Both the position numbers and the translations under genes were made by a program. A DNA stretch of 64,000 nt from Treponema sp. (lineage in GTDB: Bacteria > Spirochaetota > Spirochaetia > Treponematales > Breznakiellaceae): NCBI GenBank assembly GCA_009777535.1, contig WRLP01000009.1:1-64000 (forward strand), written 5' to 3'. Below, in pieces: positions 49,998 to 59,754 of this stretch (position 1 is its first letter; every line of letters starts with the position of its first letter). The notes below the pieces were generated by a model that worked only from the letters and a program-made list of their open reading frames with translations, did not search any database and was not told the DNA's origin.

Positions 49998-51152
49998 TCA
50001 AAACGCGCAGGCAATAACAGTATTATTATGAAAACTGTTAGTGTTAGCCGCGTCGTGTAACGGGCAAATTTCCCCTCCGGAATATGCAAAAATAAACGGC
50101 ACTTTGTCGCCGATGTTCTCATTCACTTTTTCCGTTTCTGCCGAAATATCCGTACCAAGGGCGTAGCTGCGGGCCAGGCATGAGTACAACAGGAGCGTAC
50201 TTATCCCTTTTTCAGCTAATATGCTTTTAATTGTGCGCACCGTGGTGTTAACCACGTCGTCTTTGTCCCAGGTTCCAAGGCTGAATTTTGTTCCTTCGGG
50301 CATTAGGCCCCCGCATATCCCGTATCCGTCTTTGCTCCAGGACAGCAATACCCTGGAGACGGGAATACCCTCGCCTGTGTAATCTAGAATAAACGGAACC
50401 GAATGGAGTACATCGCTGATTTTGCCGCCATTGGCCAGACCCAGGGTCTCCATGTATTCAATAATGGGAAAGCCGTTTACTTCTTTTAGCAGATTCCCTT
50501 CCGATTTGGTGATCATCGCCGTTTGCGCAAGAATGTACTCAGGAGAAAATGACGCATAAATAAATTTAGGGTTGATGTTCCCGCTTGCCGCGATGATGCC
50601 GTATATATTCTTTTCAACCTTGTCGTTGAATATGCTGAAGCTGTGCTCATAATCCGGGGTATCGTCTATGGCAAGAGTGCCGAAATTCGGAACCCCGCCG
50701 GATACTTTGTTTAATGCATCGACATAGTGGTCTCCCGCAAAATTTAGCATAAGCGGTGCCGCGCTTATTATTAATTTCGGTTTTTCAGAATGACCTGCCA
50801 GGGCGTTTTTGTACATCTCGGCAAAAGGCGCTTCCAGGTTGTCTTTTATGGACGGCGAGCAGGCAGCGGTAAAAACAGCGTCGTCGGAGGTGATCATTAA
50901 AATCGCCATTTCCAGCTGACCGGCGCCACGGTTTGTAGAGATCGCAGTGGTTGTGGTGCCGATGATGGGGAAATTAAGTTTTTTGTAAAGCTCTGCTATT
51001 ATGCCGTTTGTGGCAAATTCATAGTAACAGGTAACAACAGCCACGGTACTGTTTAAGCAGTTTTCTTTTGGCTTAAGCTGTGCAAGTATTTCCGATACGG
51101 CTGTTTCCGCATCATCAATTTCGCTGGTGAATGCTGTATAAGACTTAATCAT
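49998..51152 (-). CDS. FIST N/C-domain sensor protein
   Basis: A 384-residue protein with a FIST N domain (about 25-215, STVAVVTCYYEF, PIIGTTTTAISTNRGAG) and a FIST C domain (about 220-370, GFPIIEYMETLGL, LLYSCLARSYALG, FIFAYSGGEICPL). FIST domains are thought to bind small ligands such as amino acids and usually work beside histidine kinases. It lies first in a two-gene unit with the hybrid kinase. No transmembrane segment is visible, so sensing is probably internal. AGGT lies before the ATG. Confidence 0.92.
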   Translation of the reverse strand: MIKSYTAFTSEIDDAETAVSEILAQLKPKENCLNSTVAVVTCYYEFATNGIIAELYKKLNFPIIGTTTTAISTNRGAGQLEMAILMITSDDAVFTAACSPSIKDNLEAPFAEMYKNALAGHSEKPKLIISAAPLMLNFAGDHYVDALNKVSGGVPNFGTLAIDDTPDYEHSFSIFNDKVEKNIYGIIAASGNINPKFIYASFSPEYILAQTAMITKSEGNLLKEVNGFPIIEYMETLGLANGGKISDVLHSVPFILDYTGEGIPVSRVLLSWSKDGYGICGGLMPEGTKFSLGTWDKDDVVNTTVRTIKSILAEKGISTLLLYSCLARSYALGTDISAETEKVNENIGDKVPFIFAYSGGEICPLHDAANTNSFHNNTVIACAF

Positions 51153-51276
51153 GATTTACCTCCGTCTATATTGTCGCATAGTATACAGAAACTGTGAAGA
51201 GCTTTTTGTGAACAATATTCAGTGATTGTAATGCTGCCATAATAAAGATATGATTCCTGTAATTAGGGTTATTTTT

Positions 51277-52029
51277 ATGAATATTTCCGTACAGCATATT
51301 ACAAAAACTTATAACACGGGGAAAAAAGCGCTGGACGATGTATCAATCGAAATTACCAGTCCGGCTATGATAGGGCTGGTTGGGCCAAACGGCGCCGGAA
51401 AGAGCACCCTGATGAAGCTGCTGGTCGCTGCCCTTCTGCCCACTTCCGGCAAATTATTGCTTGATGGCGAACCCATGCAATCGAAGGAAAAGCGCCTCAA
51501 AAGCATGTTGGGTTATCTGCCCCAGGCCTTTGGCCTGTACGACGAGCTGACTGTCTGGCAGTTTCTTGATTATATGGCGGCTTTAAAGCAAATAACAAAT
51601 AAAAAAGAACAGATAACAAAGGTAATTCAAGAGACCAATCTTGGCGAAATGAAGAGGGCTAAAATCAGAACCCTGTCCGGCGGGCAAAGGCAGCGTGTCG
51701 GCATAGCCCAGGCGCTGTTAGGCGATCCGGCGCTGCTTATTCTTGATGAACCCACCGTCGGACTGGATCCGGAGGAAAGAAGAAAGTTCCGCAATTTGTT
51801 TTCGCAAAGCGCCAAAAGCAATATTGATAAAATTGTTCTGCTTTCAACGCATATTATCGAAGATGTTCAGGCGGTGTGCGGCAGGATTATTGTTATAAAC
51901 CACGGAAAAATTTTGTTCGATGGCAGGCCGGAAGAGTTAATTAAGGCGGCGGCGGAACATGGCGGCAATAAAGATCCGTCGCTGGAAGATGGTTATTTGC
52001 ATCTCATCGAGAACGGCGCCCAACAATGA
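51277..52029 (+). CDS. ABC exporter ATPase
   Basis: A 250-residue ATPase, with the ATG at 51277 as the likely start (MNISVQHITKTYNTGKKALDD). Walker A GPNGAGKST, signature LSGGQRQRVG, Walker B LLILDEPTVGLDP and H-loop LLSTHIIEDV. It is of the CcmA/ABC-2 exporter type. It overlaps the permease-peptidase gene by 4 bp (ATGA) and works with that gene and the second permease. Only a weak ribosome site (TTAGGG) precedes it. Confidence 0.93.
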   Translation: MNISVQHITKTYNTGKKALDDVSIEITSPAMIGLVGPNGAGKSTLMKLLVAALLPTSGKLLLDGEPMQSKEKRLKSMLGYLPQAFGLYDELTVWQFLDYMAALKQITNKKEQITKVIQETNLGEMKRAKIRTLSGGQRQRVGIAQALLGDPALLILDEPTVGLDPEERRKFRNLFSQSAKSNIDKIVLLSTHIIEDVQAVCGRIIVINHGKILFDGRPEELIKAAAEHGGNKDPSLEDGYLHLIENGAQQ

Positions 52030-54212
52030 ATTTTCTTTCGTTAGCGCGTGTAGAAATAAACAGAATCTTCAGAGCGAAGCATACATGGCTCTTTGTGGCG
52101 CTTACAATCTTCTCTCCCGTATTCGGCCTTACAATTTTCAAGATGAACGAAGTAGAAACAGCCGGTACGCAATTAATTATCAATCCGCTGCTTACAGGCG
52201 CTGTTGGCTCTGCGCTTCTCTTTGCCTTATTCACTCTGCTGGAACTGGACAGGGTAAACAAGTACAGGGTTTCCGCCCTGACAGATACAATAATATCTCC
52301 TGTTACGCTGCATATTGCAAAAATGATCGCCGTCTTTTCTGTTGCATTATTTACCGGCCTTATAACAATCCTTGCCTATTTTCCATACACCATGATAAAA
52401 ATGGAATCTTTTGCCGATCCTGTATTGTATGTATCAGCATATTCTCTTTTTATGATACCCGCCATGTGTTTTGGTAGTTTGTTTGCGGCTATCTTTCATC
52501 AGATATTTAGACGGGCGGATATTTCCTTTATAATGGCGGCAGCCTGCGTACTGGCAAGTTTTTATTTTTTTTCAACCGGCGATATTTTGTTAACCTGGGT
52601 TATTACCAATATTCCGGTGTTTTCTGATGGATTTGGCAATATAAGGCCGATTAGAATGGGACTGTACAACCGGTTGTTCTGGCTTTTGTTTTTAACTGGC
52701 TCATGGATCATATCCCTGTTATGCACAAGAAGGTACGAAAAAGGCATTTTTGGTTCTCTTGTTTACAACAGTAAAAAATGGTATGTCCCATTATTGGGGG
52801 CGTTGTTGCTGCTGTTTAGCATAAACCATTACCGCAATCAGCCGTTTTTTAACAAAGCCCCGCTGGAAATAGACTGGAGCGGGATTGATTCTGTTCATGA
52901 AATAAACTCAGGGTTAAATGTATTATCCGCAACTGCTCATGTAATACCGGATTTTAACATGGGAACACTGTATGGTGAAATAAGGTATATTATCGGCGAA
53001 GATTGCGCTTACGGCATAAAAAGAATGAATATTAATTGCGGGTATAGTATTTACAGCATGACGGCTGACGGCATATCTATTGGATCCACCGATTTGGCCA
53101 ATGATCAGTTTTATACAAAAATTATTGAGATTGATATCCCGGAAGGAACAAAAGAGTTAAAAATAGAATATGGCGGTTATCCCATGCTCTGGGGAGCGTC
53201 AAAATTGGGCTTTTTAGGCGTGGAAATCAGCCGGCATAATGTTGAACTTCGGGTGAGTTCGCTCATTCCTGATATGCGTTTAAAAGAAACAAAAACAGAA
53301 GTCCGTGTTGTTTTACCTGGCAATTTTATTCCCCTGCCTTCGAGTTTGATCCCAACTGTTATTGACGGTGTCGATAATGGTGACGGTACCAAAACATGGG
53401 TAATTACCCACCCCAAGGTCGATTACATCGAATTTTTCGCAGCGGACTATGTTAGCAGAATAGTTGATGTAACAGGATCAACGGCAGGTTCAATGACCGT
53501 GGAGTTTTTTTATCACAGAAACTTTCACAGTCTTTTGGAAGAGCATGGCATAGATGAAGTTCTTGCCGATGTTTTTAATTTTTGCATCGAACGTTTCGGG
53601 CCCCTGCATTTTTTGCAGGACAATTATCTAAGGCTCATTATGACATCGGCATATAACTTTGGCGGCGGTGCGGTACAGGGCTTAAGCGACATGAGTGAAA
53701 CTACCTTTTCCATTTATTCGCTGACCGATCCCTGGAAGGGCGCTACAGGCATGGAAATTCTTGCCCATGAAATCATTCATCAGTGGTGGGGGCTTAACCG
53801 GGTGATTTGGGACGATTTTGATGATTTTCCCGCCTGGACATCGGAGGGGATTACCGTTTATTCAACCTATCGATTGTACAAGGAAAAATACGGCGAAGAA
53901 TACGTGCAGGCAAACTATGTTGATAAATGGAAGCAGTCTGTTGAAGAAATGAACCGCAATTTCTACCGCCGCCGCCCTGAATATCTCGAAATATTGCCGC
54001 AGCGTTTCAGGGATATTATCAGTGTAAGTGAAAGGGGCGTCTTAAAATATAACTATATGCCCTTGTTGATACATAGAGCTGCACAGCTTGCAGGCGGCGA
54101 TGAAGCAATGGATAAGATATTATTTACTCTGGCGCAATCAAACAATTACGAAAATCTGACATTCCAGGAATTTTTGGCAGCCTGCGGTTTATCCATGGAG
54201 GAGCTGCTTTAA
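52026..54212 (+). CDS. ABC-2 permease fused to an M1-type aminopeptidase domain
   Basis: A 728-residue protein with two parts. Residues about 1-270 form a membrane domain with six or seven helices, as in ABC-2 permeases. Residues about 290-728 are an M1 metallopeptidase with HEIIHQWWG (581-589), zinc ligands H581 and H585, and catalytic Glu582; the third zinc ligand is E607 in WTSEGI. The spacing of 21 residues after H585 is longer than the 18 of classical M1 enzymes. The peptidase part would sit outside the membrane. The fusion, together with the linked ATPase and second permease, suggests peptide processing during export or uptake, but the substrate is unknown. Confidence 0.9.
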   Translation: MNFLSLARVEINRIFRAKHTWLFVALTIFSPVFGLTIFKMNEVETAGTQLIINPLLTGAVGSALLFALFTLLELDRVNKYRVSALTDTIISPVTLHIAKMIAVFSVALFTGLITILAYFPYTMIKMESFADPVLYVSAYSLFMIPAMCFGSLFAAIFHQIFRRADISFIMAAACVLASFYFFSTGDILLTWVITNIPVFSDGFGNIRPIRMGLYNRLFWLLFLTGSWIISLLCTRRYEKGIFGSLVYNSKKWYVPLLGALLLLFSINHYRNQPFFNKAPLEIDWSGIDSVHEINSGLNVLSATAHVIPDFNMGTLYGEIRYIIGEDCAYGIKRMNINCGYSIYSMTADGISIGSTDLANDQFYTKIIEIDIPEGTKELKIEYGGYPMLWGASKLGFLGVEISRHNVELRVSSLIPDMRLKETKTEVRVVLPGNFIPLPSSLIPTVIDGVDNGDGTKTWVITHPKVDYIEFFAADYVSRIVDVTGSTAGSMTVEFFYHRNFHSLLEEHGIDEVLADVFNFCIERFGPLHFLQDNYLRLIMTSAYNFGGGAVQGLSDMSETTFSIYSLTDPWKGATGMEILAHEIIHQWWGLNRVIWDDFDDFPAWTSEGITVYSTYRLYKEKYGEEYVQANYVDKWKQSVEEMNRNFYRRRPEYLEILPQRFRDIISVSERGVLKYNYMPLLIHRAAQLAGGDEAMDKILFTLAQSNNYENLTFQEFLAACGLSMEELL

Positions 54213-54940
54213 TGCACAGAATTTTTTGGTATGAACTTAAAAGGTTAATGTTTAACAGATTGTTTTTAGCTCTTTTAATAATAACCGGCTTGTACAGCTA
54301 TATGACACTGAGCAGGGAAATAATCCTTGGGGTTGCCTTTACCGCTCCCTTTTCGCCCTGGAGTTTTAGCGCCTATCTTGCAAAGATACTGCCATTGTTG
54401 ATACTCACCCTGCTGTTTTTTATTACCTTTATATACTCAAACCATGAAAAACAGGTCAGGCAGCTTACTTTCGCCACACCCGTCGATCCTTTTAAGTTCA
54501 ATTTTGTTAAATACGCAAGCATAGCGGCAGGCTTTTTTGTAATAACGTTATTTGTCATTCTGATGGGTATGGTATTTCTTGCTGTTCTGTTTCGTTTTTA
54601 TCATTTTGGAGATTTTATCATTCCCATTGCGATAACAATAATTCCGTGTTTTCTGTTTGTCATTGGAGCCGGTTTGCTGCTGGGCGGAATACAGTATAAT
54701 TTCCTGTATGTTTTGATGATCGCATTTCTTTTACCTGGCTTTCTGCCGCTGCCGCCTTTTTTCGATCTGTACGGAGGCAATTTTTTTACCTCACATCCGC
54801 TTACATTGCCTACGGGGCTTTATGGCGAGCCCGCGTTTACATTGCCGGCCTCTTTCATTTTGGGCAGAGTGTGTTACAGCGCTGCCGGCGTTTTGATGGT
54901 ATTATTAGTTAGAAAATCAGCACAAAAGTGCCCATTGTAA
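54212..54940 (+). CDS. ABC-2 type permease
   Basis: A 242-residue membrane protein with about six hydrophobic helices (LFLALLIITGLYSYM, LPLLILTLLFFITFIY). It starts in the TAATG overlap with the preceding stop and is the third gene of the ABC unit, pairing with the fused permease. The end overlaps the convergent EamA-like gene by 32 bp. The N-terminus MHRIFWYELKRLMFNR is typical of ABC-2 permeases. Confidence 0.82.
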   Translation: MHRIFWYELKRLMFNRLFLALLIITGLYSYMTLSREIILGVAFTAPFSPWSFSAYLAKILPLLILTLLFFITFIYSNHEKQVRQLTFATPVDPFKFNFVKYASIAAGFFVITLFVILMGMVFLAVLFRFYHFGDFIIPIAITIIPCFLFVIGAGLLLGGIQYNFLYVLMIAFLLPGFLPLPPFFDLYGGNFFTSHPLTLPTGLYGEPAFTLPASFILGRVCYSAAGVLMVLLVRKSAQKCPL

Positions 54941-55322
54941 TTAATACTCCCCCAATAACTGTTTTTATTGTAACTGCCTCTTTTAACACAACAAATGCCA
55001 TCACCATTCCGATAACCAGGCTGAATTTATCTATGGGGATTACTTTTGATGCCTCGCCGATTTGCAGCGCCCTGAAATAAAAAAGCCACGACAATCCTGT
55101 TGTTATTCCTGATAATACCAAAAAAACTATGTTTTTCTGTCCAATGCCGGAAAATTCAGTATGCTTTCCTGTAATGAATACAATGGCCCAGGACATAATT
55201 AAAACAACAATGGTGCGAATTGCCGTTGCCAAATTTGAGTTTATGTTCTGAATGCCGATTTTTGCCAGTATTGATGTCAACGCGGCAAAAAAAGCCGATA
55301 ATAGCGCAAATATAACCCACAT
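54909..55322 (-). CDS. Small EamA/DMT-type membrane transporter
   Basis: A 137-residue protein with four or five helices, equal to half of a usual DMT transporter. The ATG at 55322 has AGAGG upstream and gives MWVIFALLSAFFAALTSILAKIG. The core FYFRALQIGEASKVIPIDKFSLVIGMVMAFVVLKE is the EamA signature. Single-domain members form dimers. It is probably a metabolite exporter; the substrate is unknown. It overlaps the ABC permease gene by 32 bp at the 3' ends. Confidence 0.85.
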   Translation of the reverse strand: MWVIFALLSAFFAALTSILAKIGIQNINSNLATAIRTIVVLIMSWAIVFITGKHTEFSGIGQKNIVFLVLSGITTGLSWLFYFRALQIGEASKVIPIDKFSLVIGMVMAFVVLKEAVTIKTVIGGVLITMGTFVLIF

Positions 55323-55492
55323 AATAACCTCTTGTTTTCCAGTTGGTCTTATTCTTAATACTAATGCAGTGTATATCACTTTGCAATATTTCTATTAAAA
55401 TTTGTACTAGCAAGTGATAGTTATCTAAAATTTAGTTGTTGTTTTATCTCTTACCAGGATATATAATACAGTGTAAAAAGGAGGTTGTTATT

Positions 55493-56398
55493 GTGAATAA
55501 GCTGGAGCGGGTAAGGGCTTTAGAGAATGGAAAAGGCATTCAATACTTACTGGACGCCTCCAAAATAGTTTTTAACAATCCCATAGCCATGTTCGATACA
55601 AATTATGATTTGAAAGCGTATACTGATGCTGCCACCGATGATCCTATCTGGAATGAACTTATAGCAACCGGGACATTCAGCATGAAGACCCAGGAGTTTT
55701 TCGCGAAAGAGTGTTTTACAGAACTTGTCGCAAATGCGAATAAACTGGTAATTTTGAAAAGCAGTTTATTAAAACATGACAGAGTATTGGGAAATATTTA
55801 TAACATAGAGAATATCAAGGTTGCAAATCTGGTGATGGTTGGCGGCGGCATTCCCTTTGAGGAAGAAGAGATGGCCGCCTTTGAAGAGCTTGTAGACAAA
55901 TTTACAATGGAAATACGTGATGACGAGTATTATGCCGCATCCGGAAGAGCATACCATGAGTCAATTATTATCAAGCTGCTCGAAGGGATTATCAAGGATC
56001 CCCTGATATACAACCCTCATGTGCAAATTGTTGTTGAGGGGTTTGAAGATTATCTTTTTGCGGCGGTTGTGGACATAGTGTATGAAAAACCGGCAGCCGA
56101 AGGCAGTAAACAAGACAGGCTCATATATTACAAAAATTTGTTATTGAAAAAGTACCCGTTATTTAAATACGCGGTTTATTCTGATTATATGGTAATGATT
56201 ATGAGTTCAAAACATAATGGTTTTCATGAGGAAATTTTTTTTGATAAGGACGATAACCCTTTTATGCATAATAACCTCTTTGTGGGAATAAGCAGCAGCT
56301 TCGAAAACCCGTATCAATTACGTGAATATTATGACCAGGCTGTTGCCGTGTTAAAAAAAGGCATCGAAGACGGCGGCAGTCAGCGGATTTTTTCATAA
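55493..56398 (+). CDS. PucR/CdaR-like sensor protein without HTH
   Basis: A 301-residue protein starting at GTG 55493 with AAGGAGG upstream. The N-terminal region (GKGIQYLLDASKIVFNNPIAMFDTNYDLKAYTD, then ATDDPIWNELIATGTFS) matches the sensor part of PucR/CdaR-type regulators in anaerobes, and the middle follows the GGDEF-like fold of that family. It stops after SQRIFS, where relatives continue into an HTH domain. The frame ends cleanly in TAA before carB; no frameshift could be identified that restores an HTH. It may be a co-regulator or a truncated gene. Confidence 0.75.
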   Translation: MNKLERVRALENGKGIQYLLDASKIVFNNPIAMFDTNYDLKAYTDAATDDPIWNELIATGTFSMKTQEFFAKECFTELVANANKLVILKSSLLKHDRVLGNIYNIENIKVANLVMVGGGIPFEEEEMAAFEELVDKFTMEIRDDEYYAASGRAYHESIIIKLLEGIIKDPLIYNPHVQIVVEGFEDYLFAAVVDIVYEKPAAEGSKQDRLIYYKNLLLKKYPLFKYAVYSDYMVMIMSSKHNGFHEEIFFDKDDNPFMHNNLFVGISSSFENPYQLREYYDQAVAVLKKGIEDGGSQRIFS

Positions 56399-56482
56399 AT
56401 AATATACATAGGCATTTAATATCCCCCCCTTTTTTCACAGCGGAATATATATTAGACTGAACCCAATACAGGGAGTATATAA

Positions 56483-59400
56483 ATGCCAAAGAGAACTGAC
56501 ATCAACAGTGTTATGATCATCGGCTCCGGCCCGATAATTATCGGACAGGCTTGCGAGTTCGACTATTCGGGAACACAGGCCTGCAAGGCGCTAAGAAGTT
56601 TGGGTTACAAAATCATTCTGGTAAACTCCAATCCTGCCACCATTATGACGGACCCGGTTACGGCAGATGTAACTTACATAGAGCCGCTTAATTTGGCGAG
56701 ACTTACGGAAATTATTGATAAGGAAAGGCCCGACGCGCTTCTTCCCAATCTGGGCGGGCAGACCGGTCTTAACATGAGCCTGGAACTCCAAAAGGCCGGA
56801 GTTCTGGATAAATACAATGTAAAAGTAATTGGAATAAATCTTGATGCGATTGAACGCGGGGAAGATCGTATTGAGTTCAAAAAAACCATGGATAAGATTG
56901 GCGTCCAAATGCCCGGAAGTTATGAGGCTCTGTCAGTTGAGCAGGCAGTGGAGGTTGCTACCAAGCTTGGCTACCCTGTGGTAATCCGGCCTGCATATAC
57001 AATGGGCGGGACCGGAGGCGGCATTGCCTACAACCAGGAAGAACTGCAGGTAATTGCAAACAGGGGAATACAGGCCTCGCTTATAGGGCAAATTTTGGTT
57101 GAAGAAAGTGTTCTTGGCTGGGAAGAGCTTGAAGTCGAGGTTGTAAGAGACGCTAAAAACAAAATGATCGCCATTTGCATGATCGAAAATATTGATCCCA
57201 TGGGGGTTCATACCGGGGACTCCTTTTGTTCCGCGCCGATGCTTACAATCAGCGAAGATTTACAGGAACGGCTGAAAAATACTGCGTTTAAGATTGTTTC
57301 TGAAATCGGCGTTATCGGGGGAACAAATGTGCAGCTTGCCCATGATCCTGTTTCCGGAAGAATTGTTGTTATCGAAATTAACCCAAGAACATCGCGTTCC
57401 TCCGCCCTTGCCTCCAAGGCCACGGGTTTTCCAATCGCGTACGTGTCTGCGCTTTTGGCGGCCGGGCTTACTCTGGACGAGATCCCCTACTGGAAAGAAG
57501 GAACAATGGATAAGTATGTTCCTTATGGTGATTATATAGTTTTAAAGTTTGCCAGATGGGCCTTTGAAAAATTCCCCGGCATCGAAGACAAACTTGGAAC
57601 GCAGATGAGAGCGGTCGGCGAAGTAATGAGCATAGGGCGTACCTTTAAGGAGACTTTTCAAAAAGCGATACGCTCCCTGGAAATCGGCAGGAGTGGTCTT
57701 GGCTTTGCGGGTAACTTTAACAAAATGAGTGTTGATGCCCTGCTGGAAAGAATTGCTGTTCCTAACAGTGAACGTTATTTCGCCATTTACGAGGCTTTGC
57801 GTAAAGGCGTAAGCATCGATGCAATAAATAATGCGAGTAAAATAAAAAAATATTTTCTGGAACAGATAAAAGAGCTCGTTAATCTGGAAAGTGAAATTTT
57901 GACATACAAAAAAAGGGTGTTGCCCGATGATCTCCTGGTAAGGGCAAAGAAGGACGGCTTTGCCGACAAATACCTGGCACAGCTTCTCGAAGTGCCGGAA
58001 GAATATATCAGGCTGCACAGAAAGGTTGCAGGCATTAACATGGAGTGGGATGTCGTCCCCGTCAGCGGAGCGGATGCCGAGTATTATTACTCTACATATA
58101 ACGGTCTTGGAAAACTTGGCGGCGAACTGGCTTCTTCCAGGGAGAAACAGGGGCTTAAACCCAAGCCGGCTGTGGCAAACAACAAAAAAGTTATTATCCT
58201 TGGAGGCGGCCCCAACAGAATCGGACAGGGAATCGAATTTGATTATTGCTGCGTTCATACAGCCTTTGCCCTTCGTGAGCTTGGTTTCGAGACAATAATG
58301 ATCAACTGCAATCCCGAAACGGTTTCCACGGACTACGACACTTCCAATAAACTTTATTTCGAGCCGTTGACAGTGGAAGACGTTCTTTCGATCTGCCGCC
58401 ATGAACAGCCCCTTGGCATTATCGTCCAGTTTGGCGGGCAAACCCCGCTCAATATTGCGATGGAAATGAAAAGGGCGGGAGTGCCTGTTCTTGGGACAAC
58501 GCCGGAAGTTATCGCGCTTGCAGAGGACAGGGATTTATTCAGAAAAATGATGGAGAAGTTGGATATTCCCATGCCCGAATCCGCTATGGCGTGTAACTAT
58601 GAAGAAGCGGTGGTAGCCGCTGAAAGGATTGGCTATCCTGTCATGGTGCGCCCGTCCTATGTTTTGGGCGGCCGTGCGATGGAAGTTATCTTTGATGATT
58701 ATCAGCTTAAAAATTATATTCAAATTAATGCCCGGTATATCAGCGATGAAGCGCCGATCCTTATCGACCGCTTTTTGAATAACGCCCTTGAATGTGAAGC
58801 GGACGCTCTGGCTGACGGGAAAAACGCTTTTATGCCGGCAGTAATGGAGCATATCGAGTACGCCGGTATTCATTCAGGCGATTCAGCCTGTGTTATCCCC
58901 ACTGTCAATATTACCGAAGAACAAACGAAGACAATACGTGACTATACTTGTAGAATCGCCAGTGAACTGGGCGTTGTCGGACTTATCAATATACAATATG
59001 CCATACACAACGGCAAAGTGTATGTTTTGGAAGCCAATCCGCGCGCATCAAGAACGGTACCGATTGTTTCCAAGGTTTGCAATCTTAATATGGCGAACCT
59101 GGCTGCAAAGCTGATAATGGCGGAGTATGCCGGGCAGGCCGTCAATCTTGAAACGATGAAAGCGCCGAAAATACCATATTTCGGCGTTAAAGAAGTGGTT
59201 CTTCCGTTTAATATGTTCCCCGAAGTTGATCCTGTTCTTGGCCCGGAAATGAGATCCACGGGCGAAGTTTTGGGACTGGCCGACTCCTTTGGGCTGGCGT
59301 TCTACAAAGCGCTGGAAGGCAGCAAGACCATTCTGCCTCTTTCCGGCTCGGTGTTAATTTCGGTTGCAAAAAAAGACCGTCAGGATTTGGTTGAGACTGC

Positions 59401-59746
59401 CAGGCGCCTGGAAAAACTTGGGTTCAGGATTTTTGCCACGAGAGGGACATTTTCGTATCTTGCAGATAACGGTATACGCGCCGAGGCGATCAACAAACTG
59501 CATGAAGGACGCCCCAACGTTGAAGACGCCATAATAAACCGTCAATTGGACATGATAATAAACACGCCCGGCGGAAACAAGCGCAGTGCTGACGATGGTT
59601 CCTACATAAGAAAATCGGCTATCAGATATAATATTCCGTACATGACTACTTTAACGGCTGCGCTTGCAAGCGCTAAGGGCATCGAAGAAAAACTGAAAAG
59701 TTCAGACAAGAATATTTTTTCGCTGCAGGAGTATCATAAAAGGTAG
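56483..59746 (+). CDS. carB: Carbamoyl-phosphate synthase large subunit
   Basis: A 1087-residue enzyme that makes carbamoyl phosphate from bicarbonate, ammonia (from the small subunit) and two ATP, for pyrimidine and arginine synthesis. The first half (about 1-400) and second half (about 555-935) both carry ATP-grasp cores, with MIIGSGPIIIGQACEFDYSG and ILGGGPNRIGQGIEFDYCC. The C-terminal MGS-like domain (about 945-1087) binds effectors. Length and motifs are normal. carA is not adjacent, so the genes are split. AGGGAG precedes the ATG. Confidence 0.97.
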   Translation: MPKRTDINSVMIIGSGPIIIGQACEFDYSGTQACKALRSLGYKIILVNSNPATIMTDPVTADVTYIEPLNLARLTEIIDKERPDALLPNLGGQTGLNMSLELQKAGVLDKYNVKVIGINLDAIERGEDRIEFKKTMDKIGVQMPGSYEALSVEQAVEVATKLGYPVVIRPAYTMGGTGGGIAYNQEELQVIANRGIQASLIGQILVEESVLGWEELEVEVVRDAKNKMIAICMIENIDPMGVHTGDSFCSAPMLTISEDLQERLKNTAFKIVSEIGVIGGTNVQLAHDPVSGRIVVIEINPRTSRSSALASKATGFPIAYVSALLAAGLTLDEIPYWKEGTMDKYVPYGDYIVLKFARWAFEKFPGIEDKLGTQMRAVGEVMSIGRTFKETFQKAIRSLEIGRSGLGFAGNFNKMSVDALLERIAVPNSERYFAIYEALRKGVSIDAINNASKIKKYFLEQIKELVNLESEILTYKKRVLPDDLLVRAKKDGFADKYLAQLLEVPEEYIRLHRKVAGINMEWDVVPVSGADAEYYYSTYNGLGKLGGELASSREKQGLKPKPAVANNKKVIILGGGPNRIGQGIEFDYCCVHTAFALRELGFETIMINCNPETVSTDYDTSNKLYFEPLTVEDVLSICRHEQPLGIIVQFGGQTPLNIAMEMKRAGVPVLGTTPEVIALAEDRDLFRKMMEKLDIPMPESAMACNYEEAVVAAERIGYPVMVRPSYVLGGRAMEVIFDDYQLKNYIQINARYISDEAPILIDRFLNNALECEADALADGKNAFMPAVMEHIEYAGIHSGDSACVIPTVNITEEQTKTIRDYTCRIASELGVVGLINIQYAIHNGKVYVLEANPRASRTVPIVSKVCNLNMANLAAKLIMAEYAGQAVNLETMKAPKIPYFGVKEVVLPFNMFPEVDPVLGPEMRSTGEVLGLADSFGLAFYKALEGSKTILPLSGSVLISVAKKDRQDLVETARRLEKLGFRIFATRGTFSYLADNGIRAEAINKLHEGRPNVEDAIINRQLDMIINTPGGNKRSADDGSYIRKSAIRYNIPYMTTLTAALASAKGIEEKLKSSDKNIFSLQEYHKR

Positions 59747-59754
59747 GGGCGGCC

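Noticed and set aside
57542-58441. 299-codon minus-strand frame opposite carB
   Set aside because: It is long only because carB codon bias avoids stops in that antisense frame; it has no family pattern.
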